A DNA stretch of 64,000 nucleotides. Source: Dyadobacter bucti (lineage in GTDB: Bacteria; Bacteroidota; Bacteroidia; Cytophagales; Spirosomataceae). The translations under genes and the position numbers were made by a program. The notes under the pieces were generated by a model. The model did not search any database and was not told the DNA's origin. It saw only the letters and a list, made by a program, of their open reading frames with translations. The DNA lies in NCBI RefSeq assembly GCF_005869225.1, contig NZ_SWFP01000004.1:62001-126000 (forward strand), in the 5' to 3' direction. The stretch's first letter is position 1; each line of letters starts with the position of its first letter. This document shows positions 42,948-52,721 of this stretch, piece after piece.

Positions 42948-45836
42948 TCAGACCTCACTTTTATCTGACATGTAATTTCCCGGTCCTAATACTGAATTGC
43001 GCGAGCGGTACCAAAAAAAGAAGAATAACGCCAACACAATTAGTGGCGCAACAATTAATAACGTCGTTTTGAGCAAAGAATAATGTTCGCGATCACCACC
43101 GATTTCATCAATACATAGCTGCGCCAGATCTTTGCTAAAAGCAAAAATGGTCGTCAAGCCGATAATGAATCCGATTGTTTCCACCGTCTTCTGATATTTG
43201 CTGTTCCTTTTACTTGTCAATTGATCAATAATGACATCTATCTGCTCAAGTCTTTCTTTTGCGCTATTGATTCCATCTGAAATTCCTCTGTGCATCGATC
43301 CATATTCGTAAAGATCTCTTTCGGTTTTATAATGGAAAACGTTTTTAAGGTAATCGTCGTTTAGCAAATCATTAATGTAATTTCTTCTTTTAATGAATTT
43401 ACCCAATTTAGTCTTAAATGCTTTAGTGTGATCTTGCAAATCTTCTCGCAGTGTCTCTAAAAGATCATCGGCATCCAGCAGAACATATTCGTTGTGCGTC
43501 AGCACTGCGTTGGGTATGATAAGGTATGGGCTCGAACCTAATGTATCCCGGGAAGATTCAAGAACGCTATCCGTTTGGACGTGATAAGATGTAATTGCAC
43601 CTCGGTTGATAGTCAGAAAACTGTACTTTTTTGCACTGACAGGTCGAGGCGAAAGTGTATCATCAATTTCCTCAAAACCCATTCGCTCAAAATCAAAAAT
43701 GCCCAAAGTTGTTCCGCAAAGCATTTTCGCAGCATCTTCCCGGAAATTGGTTACATCCAGGTTGATATCTATCACTTCAGTCGCATCATCGTTTGCATTG
43801 GATTTAATGGATTTGAACAGATCAGTAAACAAGTCACACAAGAGCTCCTTCCAATTAGGGGGATAGTGGCTTTTGTTGTATATATCGAGGTAGTCATCGC
43901 TCATGTCAACTTGGACAGTGCCAGTTTTGATATTTTTGTAGGTTATCCTCTCTGTAAATAAGGATGAGGTATGTTCCTTGGACTCCTTGCGTTTAATTAT
44001 ATGGTTCAAAGCCCTGTAATTAACGTCAATAGCAGAATTTTCTCCAAAGAAAGTATCTGGAAAAGATCTGAATTGGCGCTCTGACAAATGCCTATTGCTG
44101 TGGTGATTGACCAGGTCCATGGCTTGATGTTCATCACAAACCAAAAATTTAATCTGATCAAGAAGCTCATCTTGCTTATCCAATAATGACTTATTTTCCT
44201 GAGCTCCGGTAAAAAACTTTGCGAGTTTAATGATTACAAATTCGTTGATCGGAAATTTGTCGGAAGAAGTGAACGATATATTCCAGACACGAATATTACT
44301 GTGAGGAAAGTATGTGTAACTCACAGCTAATGCAATAGGTACATATTGAAATTCTGTCGTTTCTTCGCGTAAATAGCTGTAGTTCGTTACCTTTTGATAA
44401 GATTGAGGAAGGTAGATACTCTCTTTTCGACCTTCCGAAGTGAAAAAAATGTGAGACGGAAATTTGACAATCACATATGAGCCAAAAAGATAACTTTTAG
44501 TATAATAGGGTACACTAAATTGATTATGATAAGCAAATAAATCAGTTTCGTAGGAGTGGCATACCGGGCAATATGATAGTTCGCTCTTCACGACGGGTGT
44601 TTTGGAAAAAGAATCATCAAATTCCTCTCCGTTTGGGTTATCCGCATATCTCTCCTTGACGAAGTGACCATTACCCTCAGTGAGTGTTTTACTCTGTACA
44701 GCAAAATAGTCTTCATCCACCAAAACGTGCATGGTAACCGAGGCCTGCTTGAATATAAATTTTGGCTCTTCGGTACGGGGGATTTCCGATAAATAAATCA
44801 GGTCAGTTCCTGTGTAGGCTTCTTTTAAAAGTCCTTCGAACATTATCTGAAGAATATTGTCGGATGCAGAGGAATCGGGATATCCTACAAGCGAATATTC
44901 GTTATTATCACTGAGAAATTGCCGCATATCCAAAGTAGCACTTGCACCTCGTTGTTTTTCGATGATGTTGCTAATCTTCTTCAAGGTGTCCAAATCCATG
45001 AAGAATCGGTCTCCATATAGTTTTATTTCAGCCTCTGGTCTGTCCAGGGATTGCCGGGCGGCATCCGGTTTTTGATTTTTATCTAAGCTTTTTGCAAGCT
45101 CCAGAAGAAACGTAATAATGGTCAGGACAGGAAGGAACATTGAACCAGATGGGCTGTATTCTGGAAATGTAAGTAGAAAAAGATTGGTAACTGGCGGCTG
45201 TCCCACTCCTATAGACGGCTGGACGTAATTGAAATTGATACGTTTGGCGCCCAATTTTCGAAAGAATTTAAGTCGTTTGTGGGGCGGCATCGAATCTCTT
45301 TCTGTTTCCAGCGGGTTGTTAGATTCAAAGAAGACACCTTGAACTACACCATTTTTCCGACTTTTTCCAGCATACGTGGCATTGAAATAAGCGATCAGAA
45401 AAGGCAGGCCTTGTTGTTTATCGGTCAAGAGTATCTCGGCTAATAATCTTTCTTTGCCTCCATTCATAAATTTAACCCCTCTCCAGTCTGGGGCTACAAA
45501 AACGTAGGTGATCAGCGCTGACATGCTGATTGGGTAATATTCCACAATACACCCGGCAGCCAGCTGTGATTTGCCGGCCGCATCATCCACTTGCAAGCAT
45601 AATAAATGGGTAAATGGGTCGGGCTTGTTTTTTTGAATCTGATCCAAGGTTGGATCGGCCATCATTTCTCTGATTCTATTAAGAATATCTTCCGGTTCCT
45701 CGCGCTCGCTTTCATCGGGAAAATTGGCTGCATCTACATATAGGTTAAAAAAATCACGGACCAATTCCGTATGTGACAGCAAATCGGCGCCATTCAATAT
45801 TTTTATGATCTGGATCGAATCAGTTGTTAGCTTCAT
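42948..45836 (-). CDS. 962-residue protein: GNAT-like N-terminus, unknown core, two C-terminal membrane helices
   Basis: I do not recognise this protein as a whole. Residues about 20-230 resemble a GNAT acetyltransferase: ITYVFVAPDWRG (109-120) followed by a basic GGKERLLAEIL helix matches motif A, which binds acetyl-CoA. A large core (240-800) follows without known motif; it holds one CPVC pair (423-426), which is not a full zinc site. Residues 800-885 are charged helices (INDLLNDDYLKNVFHYKTER; KERLEQIDVIIDQLTSKR) leading to two membrane helices at about 885-903 and 922-943, an ending like that of CorA-type channels or receptor-like proteins. No signal peptide, so the bulk is cytosolic. It is coupled to the amine oxidase gene and looks more AT-rich than its neighbours, which suggests an acquired pair. 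Confidence 0.7.
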   Translation of the reverse strand: MKLTTDSIQIIKILNGADLLSHTELVRDFFNLYVDAANFPDESEREEPEDILNRIREMMADPTLDQIQKNKPDPFTHLLCLQVDDAAGKSQLAAGCIVEYYPISMSALITYVFVAPDWRGVKFMNGGKERLLAEILLTDKQQGLPFLIAYFNATYAGKSRKNGVVQGVFFESNNPLETERDSMPPHKRLKFFRKLGAKRINFNYVQPSIGVGQPPVTNLFLLTFPEYSPSGSMFLPVLTIITFLLELAKSLDKNQKPDAARQSLDRPEAEIKLYGDRFFMDLDTLKKISNIIEKQRGASATLDMRQFLSDNNEYSLVGYPDSSASDNILQIMFEGLLKEAYTGTDLIYLSEIPRTEEPKFIFKQASVTMHVLVDEDYFAVQSKTLTEGNGHFVKERYADNPNGEEFDDSFSKTPVVKSELSYCPVCHSYETDLFAYHNQFSVPYYTKSYLFGSYVIVKFPSHIFFTSEGRKESIYLPQSYQKVTNYSYLREETTEFQYVPIALAVSYTYFPHSNIRVWNISFTSSDKFPINEFVIIKLAKFFTGAQENKSLLDKQDELLDQIKFLVCDEHQAMDLVNHHSNRHLSERQFRSFPDTFFGENSAIDVNYRALNHIIKRKESKEHTSSLFTERITYKNIKTGTVQVDMSDDYLDIYNKSHYPPNWKELLCDLFTDLFKSIKSNANDDATEVIDINLDVTNFREDAAKMLCGTTLGIFDFERMGFEEIDDTLSPRPVSAKKYSFLTINRGAITSYHVQTDSVLESSRDTLGSSPYLIIPNAVLTHNEYVLLDADDLLETLREDLQDHTKAFKTKLGKFIKRRNYINDLLNDDYLKNVFHYKTERDLYEYGSMHRGISDGINSAKERLEQIDVIIDQLTSKRNSKYQKTVETIGFIIGLTTIFAFSKDLAQLCIDEIGGDREHYSLLKTTLLIVAPLIVLALFFFFWYRSRNSVLGPGNYMSDKSEV

Positions 45837-46404
45837 GCCTGAGATTTATTTCGCATTTTAATGAATTTTATCCAAAAGAATCAGATTTCGAAATGATTAT
45901 CATCGAAGAGCCGCAGCAAACAACGGTTATTAATGAGACCATAGTTGCATCGTTAGAGCTCTCGACCTGCAGGGCAGCCTGGCAAGTCTGTTACTCATTC
46001 GGATAGTTCGCTCTTGCACATAGCATTCGGACGGTTGATATGAGTGTACCGGCAGTCAGGTCGCTTTTCGCTGAGGTTGTATGTCGCCACCATTTGTCCG
46101 AGATATTGAAGATGCACTAACCGGTTCTATTGTCAAATAGCCTAACGGATTGGCGTAATCTGAGTAAACTGTACAGATGCTAACAAGAATTTTTGGGCGG
46201 GCAAAACGATTGTCATTAGTTCAAATCATCATTAGGTTTGCGCTCAATTGCAGCCAATTAAATCCTGGTGAGCAATTCGGGCCGAGTCAAACGTGCTCAC
46301 CGCGAAATGGCTTCAGGGTGTTGGTGATTCTGCCAACTTGTGGTACATCGGAAATCAACACAACGCGTAGGGGCCAAAAGAAAGTCTTTCACTTGCCATT
46401 CTCT
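45837..46404. other. 570-base gap without recognisable gene
   Basis: The region between the 962-residue gene and the terminator of the second SusCD operon is broken by stops in all frames. Short open stretches exist (for example from 45893, starting MIIIEEPQQTTVINETIVAS) but none resembles a known protein. It probably holds the promoter of the minus-strand gene pair near 45850-45900, for which no clear TAnnTTTG box was found, and old gene debris. Confidence 0.4.
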
Positions 46405-46440
46405 AAAAATCCCCCTCGCCATGATGACGAGGGGGATTTC
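46405..46440 (-). terminator. Intrinsic terminator of the second susCD operon
   Basis: On the minus strand the arms AAATCCCCCTCG and CGAGGGGGATTT form a perfect 12-bp stem with a 9-base loop, followed by TTTTTAG. It lies about 87 bases after the stop of the susD gene, which is the last gene of the minus-strand operon. Confidence 0.88.
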
Positions 46441-46526
46441 GATCTCTTCCGCTTGCAGGAAACTTTGCCGTGAAATAACAGTGGTTGTCCCGATGTTTGT
46501 GTTGATAGATCAGTTCATGAGAAAAA

Positions 46527-48047
46527 CTATTTATCCCACCATACCCTGGTGTCCAGATCATCTTTTCCCATTCTGGCGATCGCCGCGTTTACATTTTCGC
46601 TGTTCACCGAAATTTCTGAGTTGGGGTAGGTGAGGCGACGGATAAAACTTCCCGTGATCGCTTTGCCCGGAAAAGGATTTGGCGTCAAAGTGGGAAAACC
46701 GCTTCGACGGAAATTGGCGAATGCCTCCGGTCCGTTCATCAGCGAGGAAATCCAGTACTGGGTATTGATCTGTTCAAGAGCGGACGCTGGAACAAACGGA
46801 TGATCAGTGATGTACTTGTCAATAGCTGCTGCATCGATCGCCGCACCAGCATCGTATTCGGCCATTTGCGCCATGTGAGCCCTAACACCCGCCTCAAAAA
46901 AGGTCGCGGCAGACCCTTCTATCCATCCACGCTGAGCAGCTTCTGCTAATAAAAGCTGGGTTTGTGAATGTGTGACCAAATACATAGGACTGGTTTGTTT
47001 GGCCAGTCGGGTCCTGTCCAGCTGGCTATAGTCATAAAAGCTGGCCAGGCCATCAGCGGTAGCACGTGCAGTGATCGTGTTGTTATCAAAACCAAGCGGC
47101 ATACCAATCTGTACGGCGGGATCCGACACTCCCCGTGCAGGCACCTGCTGCGGCCCCGAAGTCGCACCAACGTAGCGCAGAGCTATAGATTTAAGTCTCG
47201 GGTCATTTGTGGTTTTCAAATAAGTGACAAAAGGTGCTGCAAGGTAATAATTGTTGGCTTCGGTAGCATTCAGCGTTCCACCGAGTGCGTTGGTGTAATT
47301 CGCATTGTGCCTAACCACACTATTATCCGCATTGGATGCCAGTACGCCGCCTTGGAATGCTGCCAAGGCGGTTTGTTGAGCCAATGCAGGATCCACCTTT
47401 GACAACCGCATGCCAGCTCTCAGTAACAACGAATAGCCCAGCTTCTTCCACTTACTGATCTCACCGGTGTACAGGATGTCGGCCGTCTCTATGGGCTTCG
47501 ATGCATCCAGAGCGGCAGACGCTTCCTTCAGCTCCTTAATGATGTCTTTGTAAATCAATTCCTGTGCATCATATTTGGGGGAGAGTATTTGATCCGAAAA
47601 ACCCATTCCTGCCTCAAAATAGGGTATATCGCCATAGGTGTCCGTGAGAACCATGTAGGAGAATGCCTGCCATATCCTTGCCATGTTTACAAGGTTTGAG
47701 CGCGCAGGATCGGGAGAAGCGAGTCTGATTGCATCCAAAGTATGCCTGGTAACGGTTCGGTAATATCTCTGCCAGATCTCCTGCGTCACATTACGGTTGT
47801 CCTGGTTAAAGTTGGCACCTGCCAACACGCCCGAATTAGGAGTTACGATCTGCTGTACAATACCCAGATCATACACCAGAATTCCTCCTGGGAAAGAAGC
47901 ATTCAGTACCGCATTGTTGAGAAGAAATGCGGGATTTAGTGTTGTGATCGCCGTTTTGTTGGTATTCATCTCATCGTAACCTTTGTCACAGGACGTAGTC
48001 ACTGCAGCCAGCACGAGGGAAAGCCCGAGCATTAATATGTTCTTCAT
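46527..48047 (-). CDS. SusD/RagB-family lipoprotein (second locus, SusD-like type 2)
   Basis: A 506-residue surface lipoprotein with lipobox VTTSC (residues 16-20). The N-terminal CDKGYDEMNTNKTAITTLNP and VLTDTYGDIPYFEAG are typical of the SusD_2/SusD-like group, which differs from classical SusD. The C-terminal part has LLLAEAAQRGWIEG, YWISSLMNGPEAFANFRRSG and the closing RRLTYPNSE, again family hallmarks. It follows the susC gene by 13 bases. The group binds glycans or peptides; nothing next to it is a glycoside hydrolase, so the ligand cannot be named. Confidence 0.93.
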   Translation of the reverse strand: MKNILMLGLSLVLAAVTTSCDKGYDEMNTNKTAITTLNPAFLLNNAVLNASFPGGILVYDLGIVQQIVTPNSGVLAGANFNQDNRNVTQEIWQRYYRTVTRHTLDAIRLASPDPARSNLVNMARIWQAFSYMVLTDTYGDIPYFEAGMGFSDQILSPKYDAQELIYKDIIKELKEASAALDASKPIETADILYTGEISKWKKLGYSLLLRAGMRLSKVDPALAQQTALAAFQGGVLASNADNSVVRHNANYTNALGGTLNATEANNYYLAAPFVTYLKTTNDPRLKSIALRYVGATSGPQQVPARGVSDPAVQIGMPLGFDNNTITARATADGLASFYDYSQLDRTRLAKQTSPMYLVTHSQTQLLLAEAAQRGWIEGSAATFFEAGVRAHMAQMAEYDAGAAIDAAAIDKYITDHPFVPASALEQINTQYWISSLMNGPEAFANFRRSGFPTLTPNPFPGKAITGSFIRRLTYPNSEISVNSENVNAAIARMGKDDLDTRVWWDK

Positions 48048-48060
48048 GATTGATATCGGT

Positions 48061-51000
48061 TTAAAATTTCACGTTAAGATTAAAGCCCATGCTGCGTGTC
48101 GTAGGCAATCCTGTTGCTTCTAGCCCAATGACGTTATCGGAGCCATATCCAAATGATTCGGGGTCAATATTAGGCACCCACTTTTTCAGAACCAGGATGT
48201 TATTGGCTACAAAGCTGACACGAAGGCCCTTGATAGGATAGCTGGCTGGCAATAATCTGGTGAGGTCATATCCGGCGGTAAGCTGGCGCAATTTCCAGAA
48301 TCCTGCGTTGTAAACGATAGGTTCCACCAGTGCTTGCGAGCGAACAACTTCCCAATAGGGCTGAACCCCTGCCACTACTTTGTTAACTTCGCCATTTTGG
48401 TTTACACCCACACCTACTACACCTCCTTCGCGCCCCTCCAGGGTCATTTTGTGCAGCCCATGCCTGGTTGCATTAAAGTTAGTCCCCGACATCATTTTGT
48501 GTCCAAGCTTAAAGTCAATCAAGAAGGATAGATTGATTCCCTTGTAGTTGAGTGTATTGGTAATACCGCCAACCCATTTTGGTACTGCTGAGCCAAAAGA
48601 GATCAGGTCGGGCGTCCGGAGTGGAATTCCGTTGCCACCAAAAACCTTTTGGCCCTGAGTATCACGCAAGAAACCAAATCCGTATAATTGTGCCATGGGC
48701 TGCCCTACCACCTGGCGGAGCTCACCATTGAAAACGTGCGTTCCGACAGTGATTCGTTCGCCTGGTTTGTCAGTAAGTAAGCTTAATACTTTGGTTTGGT
48801 TATAGGATCCATTTACCGAGATATCCCATTCAAAGTGATCCGTCCTTACTACGCCCAGATTCACTAGTAACTCCACTCCCTGATTTCTGCCACGCCCGCT
48901 ATTGATCAGCGTATTGGTAAAGCCTGATCCATCGGAAATCTGCGCGGACACAATCTGGTCATCGGTGATTTTACGATAAAGTGCGAAATCGATCCCAAAC
49001 CGATTATCGAGCATTTTCAATTCCAGACCCACCTCAGTCTCCGTGGTACGCATGGGTCTCAGGTTAGCATTGGGCACTGTATTACCACTGATGGAACCTA
49101 TTGGCTGCAGGGCACCGGATAGGTTGGGGAACAAATTAGCGTTGATTCCGTAAAACAGGTTGTTGGAATAAGGCGAAACGTCGGTATCACTACCTACTTC
49201 GGCATAGGCAGCGCGGATTTTACCAAAATTGAGCCAGGCTGGCAACGTTTCGAAGGCCTGTGAGAAAACGAAACTTCCGGAAACCGAAGGATACAGGATA
49301 CTACGGTTGGCTGGCGCAAGCGTTGAGAACCAGTCGTTTCTTGCCGTGACATTCAGATAGAGAAAATCCTTATAGGAAATTTCGCCAGCGCCATATACAG
49401 AGTTCACGCCCCGTTCGGAAAGCCCATACAAAGGGTCCTTGACCCGGGCATTCATGACGGTGTAGAGGCCCCGAACGATAAAGTCTGTTACCTGCTCGCT
49501 GTTGAGGTCAGACCGGCGGTACATCTGGTTTCCTCCCAGGGTAAGGTCGAACCCTATATCTCCAAACTTCTTGTTTGCTCCGATGAGGAAATCCTTGTTG
49601 AGCTCACGAAAACGACGAGACTCCTGGGTGTATAGACCATTGACGAATCCTGCAGGTGCAGGGGGGCGGGACGCTTGTCCGGTTGGAAAGTTGTTATAAT
49701 CCTGATCTCTTGACCAGTAATCTTGTCCAACACGCACCTGAGCGTATAGCCAGGGCAGAAAATTATAGCGAATAGCAACGTTTCCAAATATCCGGTCACG
49801 GCGTATGTTCTGGAATTGTTCCGCCAATATAAAATAAGGATTGGTACGGTTGCGGAAGCGCGAATAAACAAACTCGTCGCCATTGGCATCATATTTTTTT
49901 TCGTCCAGCAGGTTCAAAGGCATCGAGTTCGCCAGATTGTAAAGGCTGGTCGGGATCGAATTGTCCTGCTCTGCAATAATGGGAGGATTTTTATTTTTCT
50001 CAAACGAATAGTTGATGTTCCCAGTCACCGAGAGCTTTTTGGAAAGGTCGTAGCTAAATCCCAGGTTAACTGTCTTTCGGTTAAATGAGTTATTTGGAAC
50101 AATCCCCTTGTTGTCCGTATTGGAAAGAGAAAGATTGAATCCGCCCTTTTCCGATGCCGACGATAGGGAAATGGTATTGGTAAAATTTGTGCCGTTTCTG
50201 AAAAAATCACGAATACGGTTTCTGACTGGTTCGTAAGGCAATGTAACGCCATCGAAAAGTACCTGTGTCATGCCTGGCTGGAATTTTTCCCCGAATGACC
50301 ATTGCCCGGAGGTTGGGTTTGGTGTGGTAGGACGGACACCATTTTCACCTTGTCCATATTCGTATTGATAATCCGTGAAGTCCAAGGGCGTGTCAACCGT
50401 AAAATTGGTATTGTAACTCACGCCAAGTCCCTTGCGATCACCTTTGGTCTTCGTGGTCACCATGATCACCCCATCCTTGGCTCTTGACCCATATAGTGCC
50501 GCAGCAGTGGCTCCTTTCAAAACAGTCATGCTTTCAATGTCGTCGGGGTTTATACTGGAAAGACCGTCTCCGCCATCCGATGTATTTCCCCCTCCGGCTC
50601 TTACGCCAATGGAATTGTCAGAGGATTGATTCCCCGGGTTTGTACTGAAGTTGGTATTGTCAATCGGTACGCCATTGACGACAAATAACGGCGAATTCTG
50701 TCCCGAAAATGACGATTGACCCCTGATCCGGATCTTGGAGCTACCGCCCGGACCGGTTCCGAGGCTGGTGATATTTACACCGGCTATCTTCCCCTGGAGG
50801 GTATTGACGAAATTGGGTGTGCGGTTTACGTTGATCTGATCTGCACCCACCGTGGTGGTGGCATAGCCAAGCTTCTTGGATTCCTTTTTGATACCAAGAG
50901 CTGTTACCACAATTTCTTCCAGGCTGGTTGCGGCCTCCACAAGCGTTACATCCAGTTTGCTGCGGCCGTTCAGGGCGATCTCCTGCGATTGGTATCCAAT

Positions 51001-51246
51001 AAAGCTGAAAACCAGAGTCGCGTTGGCCGCGGCATTGATTTCAAATGCACCTTCGACCGTTGTCAATGTCCCGGTTGTGGTCCCGGAATTACCCTTCACG
51101 ACCACCGATACCCCCGGAAGCGGTTGGCCATCCCGGCTATTGACCACCGAACCGGTCACCTTGTTGGGCTGACCGTGGGACGGGCTAAAAACAAAAAATG
51201 CTAATGCAAAGATTAACAGAAATTTAAGGTAGAAAATGTGTTTCAT
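48061..51246 (-). CDS. SusC/RagA-family TonB-linked outer-membrane protein (second locus)
   Basis: A 1061-residue outer-membrane importer. A signal peptide (ending SPSHGQ) precedes the regulatory-like domain (VTGSVVNSRDGQPLPGVSVV), the TonB-box region LEEIVVTALGIKKESKKLGYA, the plug (VNTLQGKIAGVNITSLGTGP, YGSRAKDGVIMVTTKTKG in outline) and the barrel ending FNLNVKF. The ALGIKKESKKLGYA signature assigns it to the SusC subgroup that pairs with SusD_2 proteins. It is divergent from the rraA-like gene across 470 bases. The unit of two genes has no enzymes on its strand; the divergent RraA-like and enolase-like genes are possible functional partners. Confidence 0.94.
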   Translation of the reverse strand: MKHIFYLKFLLIFALAFFVFSPSHGQPNKVTGSVVNSRDGQPLPGVSVVVKGNSGTTTGTLTTVEGAFEINAAANATLVFSFIGYQSQEIALNGRSKLDVTLVEAATSLEEIVVTALGIKKESKKLGYATTTVGADQINVNRTPNFVNTLQGKIAGVNITSLGTGPGGSSKIRIRGQSSFSGQNSPLFVVNGVPIDNTNFSTNPGNQSSDNSIGVRAGGGNTSDGGDGLSSINPDDIESMTVLKGATAAALYGSRAKDGVIMVTTKTKGDRKGLGVSYNTNFTVDTPLDFTDYQYEYGQGENGVRPTTPNPTSGQWSFGEKFQPGMTQVLFDGVTLPYEPVRNRIRDFFRNGTNFTNTISLSSASEKGGFNLSLSNTDNKGIVPNNSFNRKTVNLGFSYDLSKKLSVTGNINYSFEKNKNPPIIAEQDNSIPTSLYNLANSMPLNLLDEKKYDANGDEFVYSRFRNRTNPYFILAEQFQNIRRDRIFGNVAIRYNFLPWLYAQVRVGQDYWSRDQDYNNFPTGQASRPPAPAGFVNGLYTQESRRFRELNKDFLIGANKKFGDIGFDLTLGGNQMYRRSDLNSEQVTDFIVRGLYTVMNARVKDPLYGLSERGVNSVYGAGEISYKDFLYLNVTARNDWFSTLAPANRSILYPSVSGSFVFSQAFETLPAWLNFGKIRAAYAEVGSDTDVSPYSNNLFYGINANLFPNLSGALQPIGSISGNTVPNANLRPMRTTETEVGLELKMLDNRFGIDFALYRKITDDQIVSAQISDGSGFTNTLINSGRGRNQGVELLVNLGVVRTDHFEWDISVNGSYNQTKVLSLLTDKPGERITVGTHVFNGELRQVVGQPMAQLYGFGFLRDTQGQKVFGGNGIPLRTPDLISFGSAVPKWVGGITNTLNYKGINLSFLIDFKLGHKMMSGTNFNATRHGLHKMTLEGREGGVVGVGVNQNGEVNKVVAGVQPYWEVVRSQALVEPIVYNAGFWKLRQLTAGYDLTRLLPASYPIKGLRVSFVANNILVLKKWVPNIDPESFGYGSDNVIGLEATGLPTTRSMGFNLNVKF

Positions 51247-51719
51247 ATTTTAATGTAGTTAGGTCTTAGTAAAAAAGCCAAATATGACACAATCTACTAA
51301 TATTAAAATAAAATAGCCATATAGTTATATACGGTTACTTGTATGGTATTAGAGCTCTGAGGCAAGCCTGTCGGGAGTAAAAATTTCGGGAAACATGGTG
51401 ATTGGTGACTATGCTTTGATAACAGCGGAAACGAGCAAGAGCCAATTTCCCGGCATCTGCCCAAGCCAGCGGTTACTGATGGCAGTGATTGGTGACCATA
51501 ACGAGTCAATCATATTTGATGGGGCTGCATTCCTTCCGAATGCGGTGAAAAGTCTGGACTAAAGAGTTGAATAAGCAGAACGGCTGGGTTGGAGATTGGT
51601 TACGCATATGAATGAAAAAAAATGATGTTTAATATGGATTTTTTTGATTGCCTGCTGTTTCTTTTTTGCTCAAAGTAGAACGATGTTGAACTGGTCTTTA
51701 TCAAACATAATCTGATATT
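51247..51719. other. 470-base divergent intergenic region
   Basis: It lies between the second susC and the rraA-like gene and must hold both promoters. On the minus strand CATATTTG (one mismatch to TAnnTTTG) lies about 45 bases before the susC start. A 55-codon open frame (51395-51562; begins MVIGDYALITAETSKSQF) contains the repeated phrase VIGD(Y/H) but resembles no known protein, and I treat it as debris. Nothing else was recognised. Confidence 0.4.
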
Positions 51720-52661
51720 ATGAAAAGACTGCTCATACTACTACTCGGTCTGCTTTATACAGAAAACGTTATTTCTCAGCAAATCACAAAAAATGAACTG
51801 CTGTTTCTCACTCCGCTCTGGAAGGGTGAACGGTTTTCCGACGGCCGACCGAAAGTTCCGGACGCAATTCTGAAAAGAATGAAACTTGTGACATTGGAAG
51901 AGGCTTGGGCAGTGTTGAAAGGAGAAAACTTCAAACATCAGTACGACGACAACTGGCAGACTATTAATCCAGACTCAGTGCTTGTTGGACGGGCCTTGAC
52001 GGCTTCATTTATACCAGGGAGGCCAGATATCCACCTGGCGATCGATGAACGCGGTCATACCCAGGATGGCAGGGTAAAGTCACAAAATTCCTGGCCTATT
52101 GATATGCTCGTGAAAGGTGATGTGTATGTCGTCAACCAATTTGGAGCCCATGAAGATGGCCCAACGATCGGCGACAATCTGGCAAATTCTATTTATGTCA
52201 AGAGTGGAAATGGCATTGTGTATGATGGAGCGGTCCGGGACATTAATGGTTTGAAAGAAATAGGTTCATTTACTTCATTTTTCAGGAGTTATCACCCATC
52301 TCACCACCTTACCAGCCCTGGTAAAGAGATAAACACCACCTTGGTCGGCATCAATCAGCCGACAAAAATCGGAAATGCTGCCGTCATGCCAGGTGATATT
52401 GTACTGGGTAGGGATGGAGGTGTGATATTCATTCCTCCCCATCTGGCTGAGAAAGTTGTCAAAACTTCTGAGGTAGTGAGATTGCGGGATATGTTTGGGC
52501 ACCAGCGCCTGCGTGAGCAAAAGTATACGCCCGGACAGATTGACACCAGGTGGTCTGATGAAATTGAAAAAGACTTTTCGCAATGGCTCAATGACCGTAT
52601 CGATCAATTGCCGGTTCCAAAAGAGCAAATCCAGGAGTTGTTGAAGACCCGAACCTGGTAA
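51720..52661 (+). CDS. Exported RraA-like family protein
   Basis: A 313-residue protein of the RraA/HMG-CHA aldolase-like family with a signal peptide (MKRLLILLLGLLYTENVISQ, 20 residues). The core shows VGRALTASFIPGRP, GDVYVVNQFGAHEDG, GDNLANSIYVKSGNGIVYDG and AVRDINGLKEIG, the last with the Arg-Asp pair that binds the metal and substrate in class II pyruvate aldolases of this family, then MPGDIVLGRDGGVIFIPP. RraA-fold enzymes are normally cytosolic; the clear export signal here is unusual. It lies 60 bases before a Tat-exported enolase-superfamily gene, so both probably act on a sugar acid in the periplasm. It may be an aldolase or a dehydratase partner. Confidence 0.82.
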   Translation: MKRLLILLLGLLYTENVISQQITKNELLFLTPLWKGERFSDGRPKVPDAILKRMKLVTLEEAWAVLKGENFKHQYDDNWQTINPDSVLVGRALTASFIPGRPDIHLAIDERGHTQDGRVKSQNSWPIDMLVKGDVYVVNQFGAHEDGPTIGDNLANSIYVKSGNGIVYDGAVRDINGLKEIGSFTSFFRSYHPSHHLTSPGKEINTTLVGINQPTKIGNAAVMPGDIVLGRDGGVIFIPPHLAEKVVKTSEVVRLRDMFGHQRLREQKYTPGQIDTRWSDEIEKDFSQWLNDRIDQLPVPKEQIQELLKTRTW

Positions 52662-52721
52662 GTCCATGGGGACAAGGCGGTTCGTAGCCCAATTTTTTTA
52701 GCAAACCTCAAGTCACATTCT

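Noticed and set aside
46177-46473. A 98-codon frame in the gap before the second susCD terminator
   Set aside because: It runs through the terminator hairpin and resembles no protein.
51395-51562. A 55-codon frame with the repeated VIGD phrase as a gene
   Set aside because: No ribosome-binding or promoter signal, no family resemblance, and it sits in a divergent promoter region; kept only as a remark.
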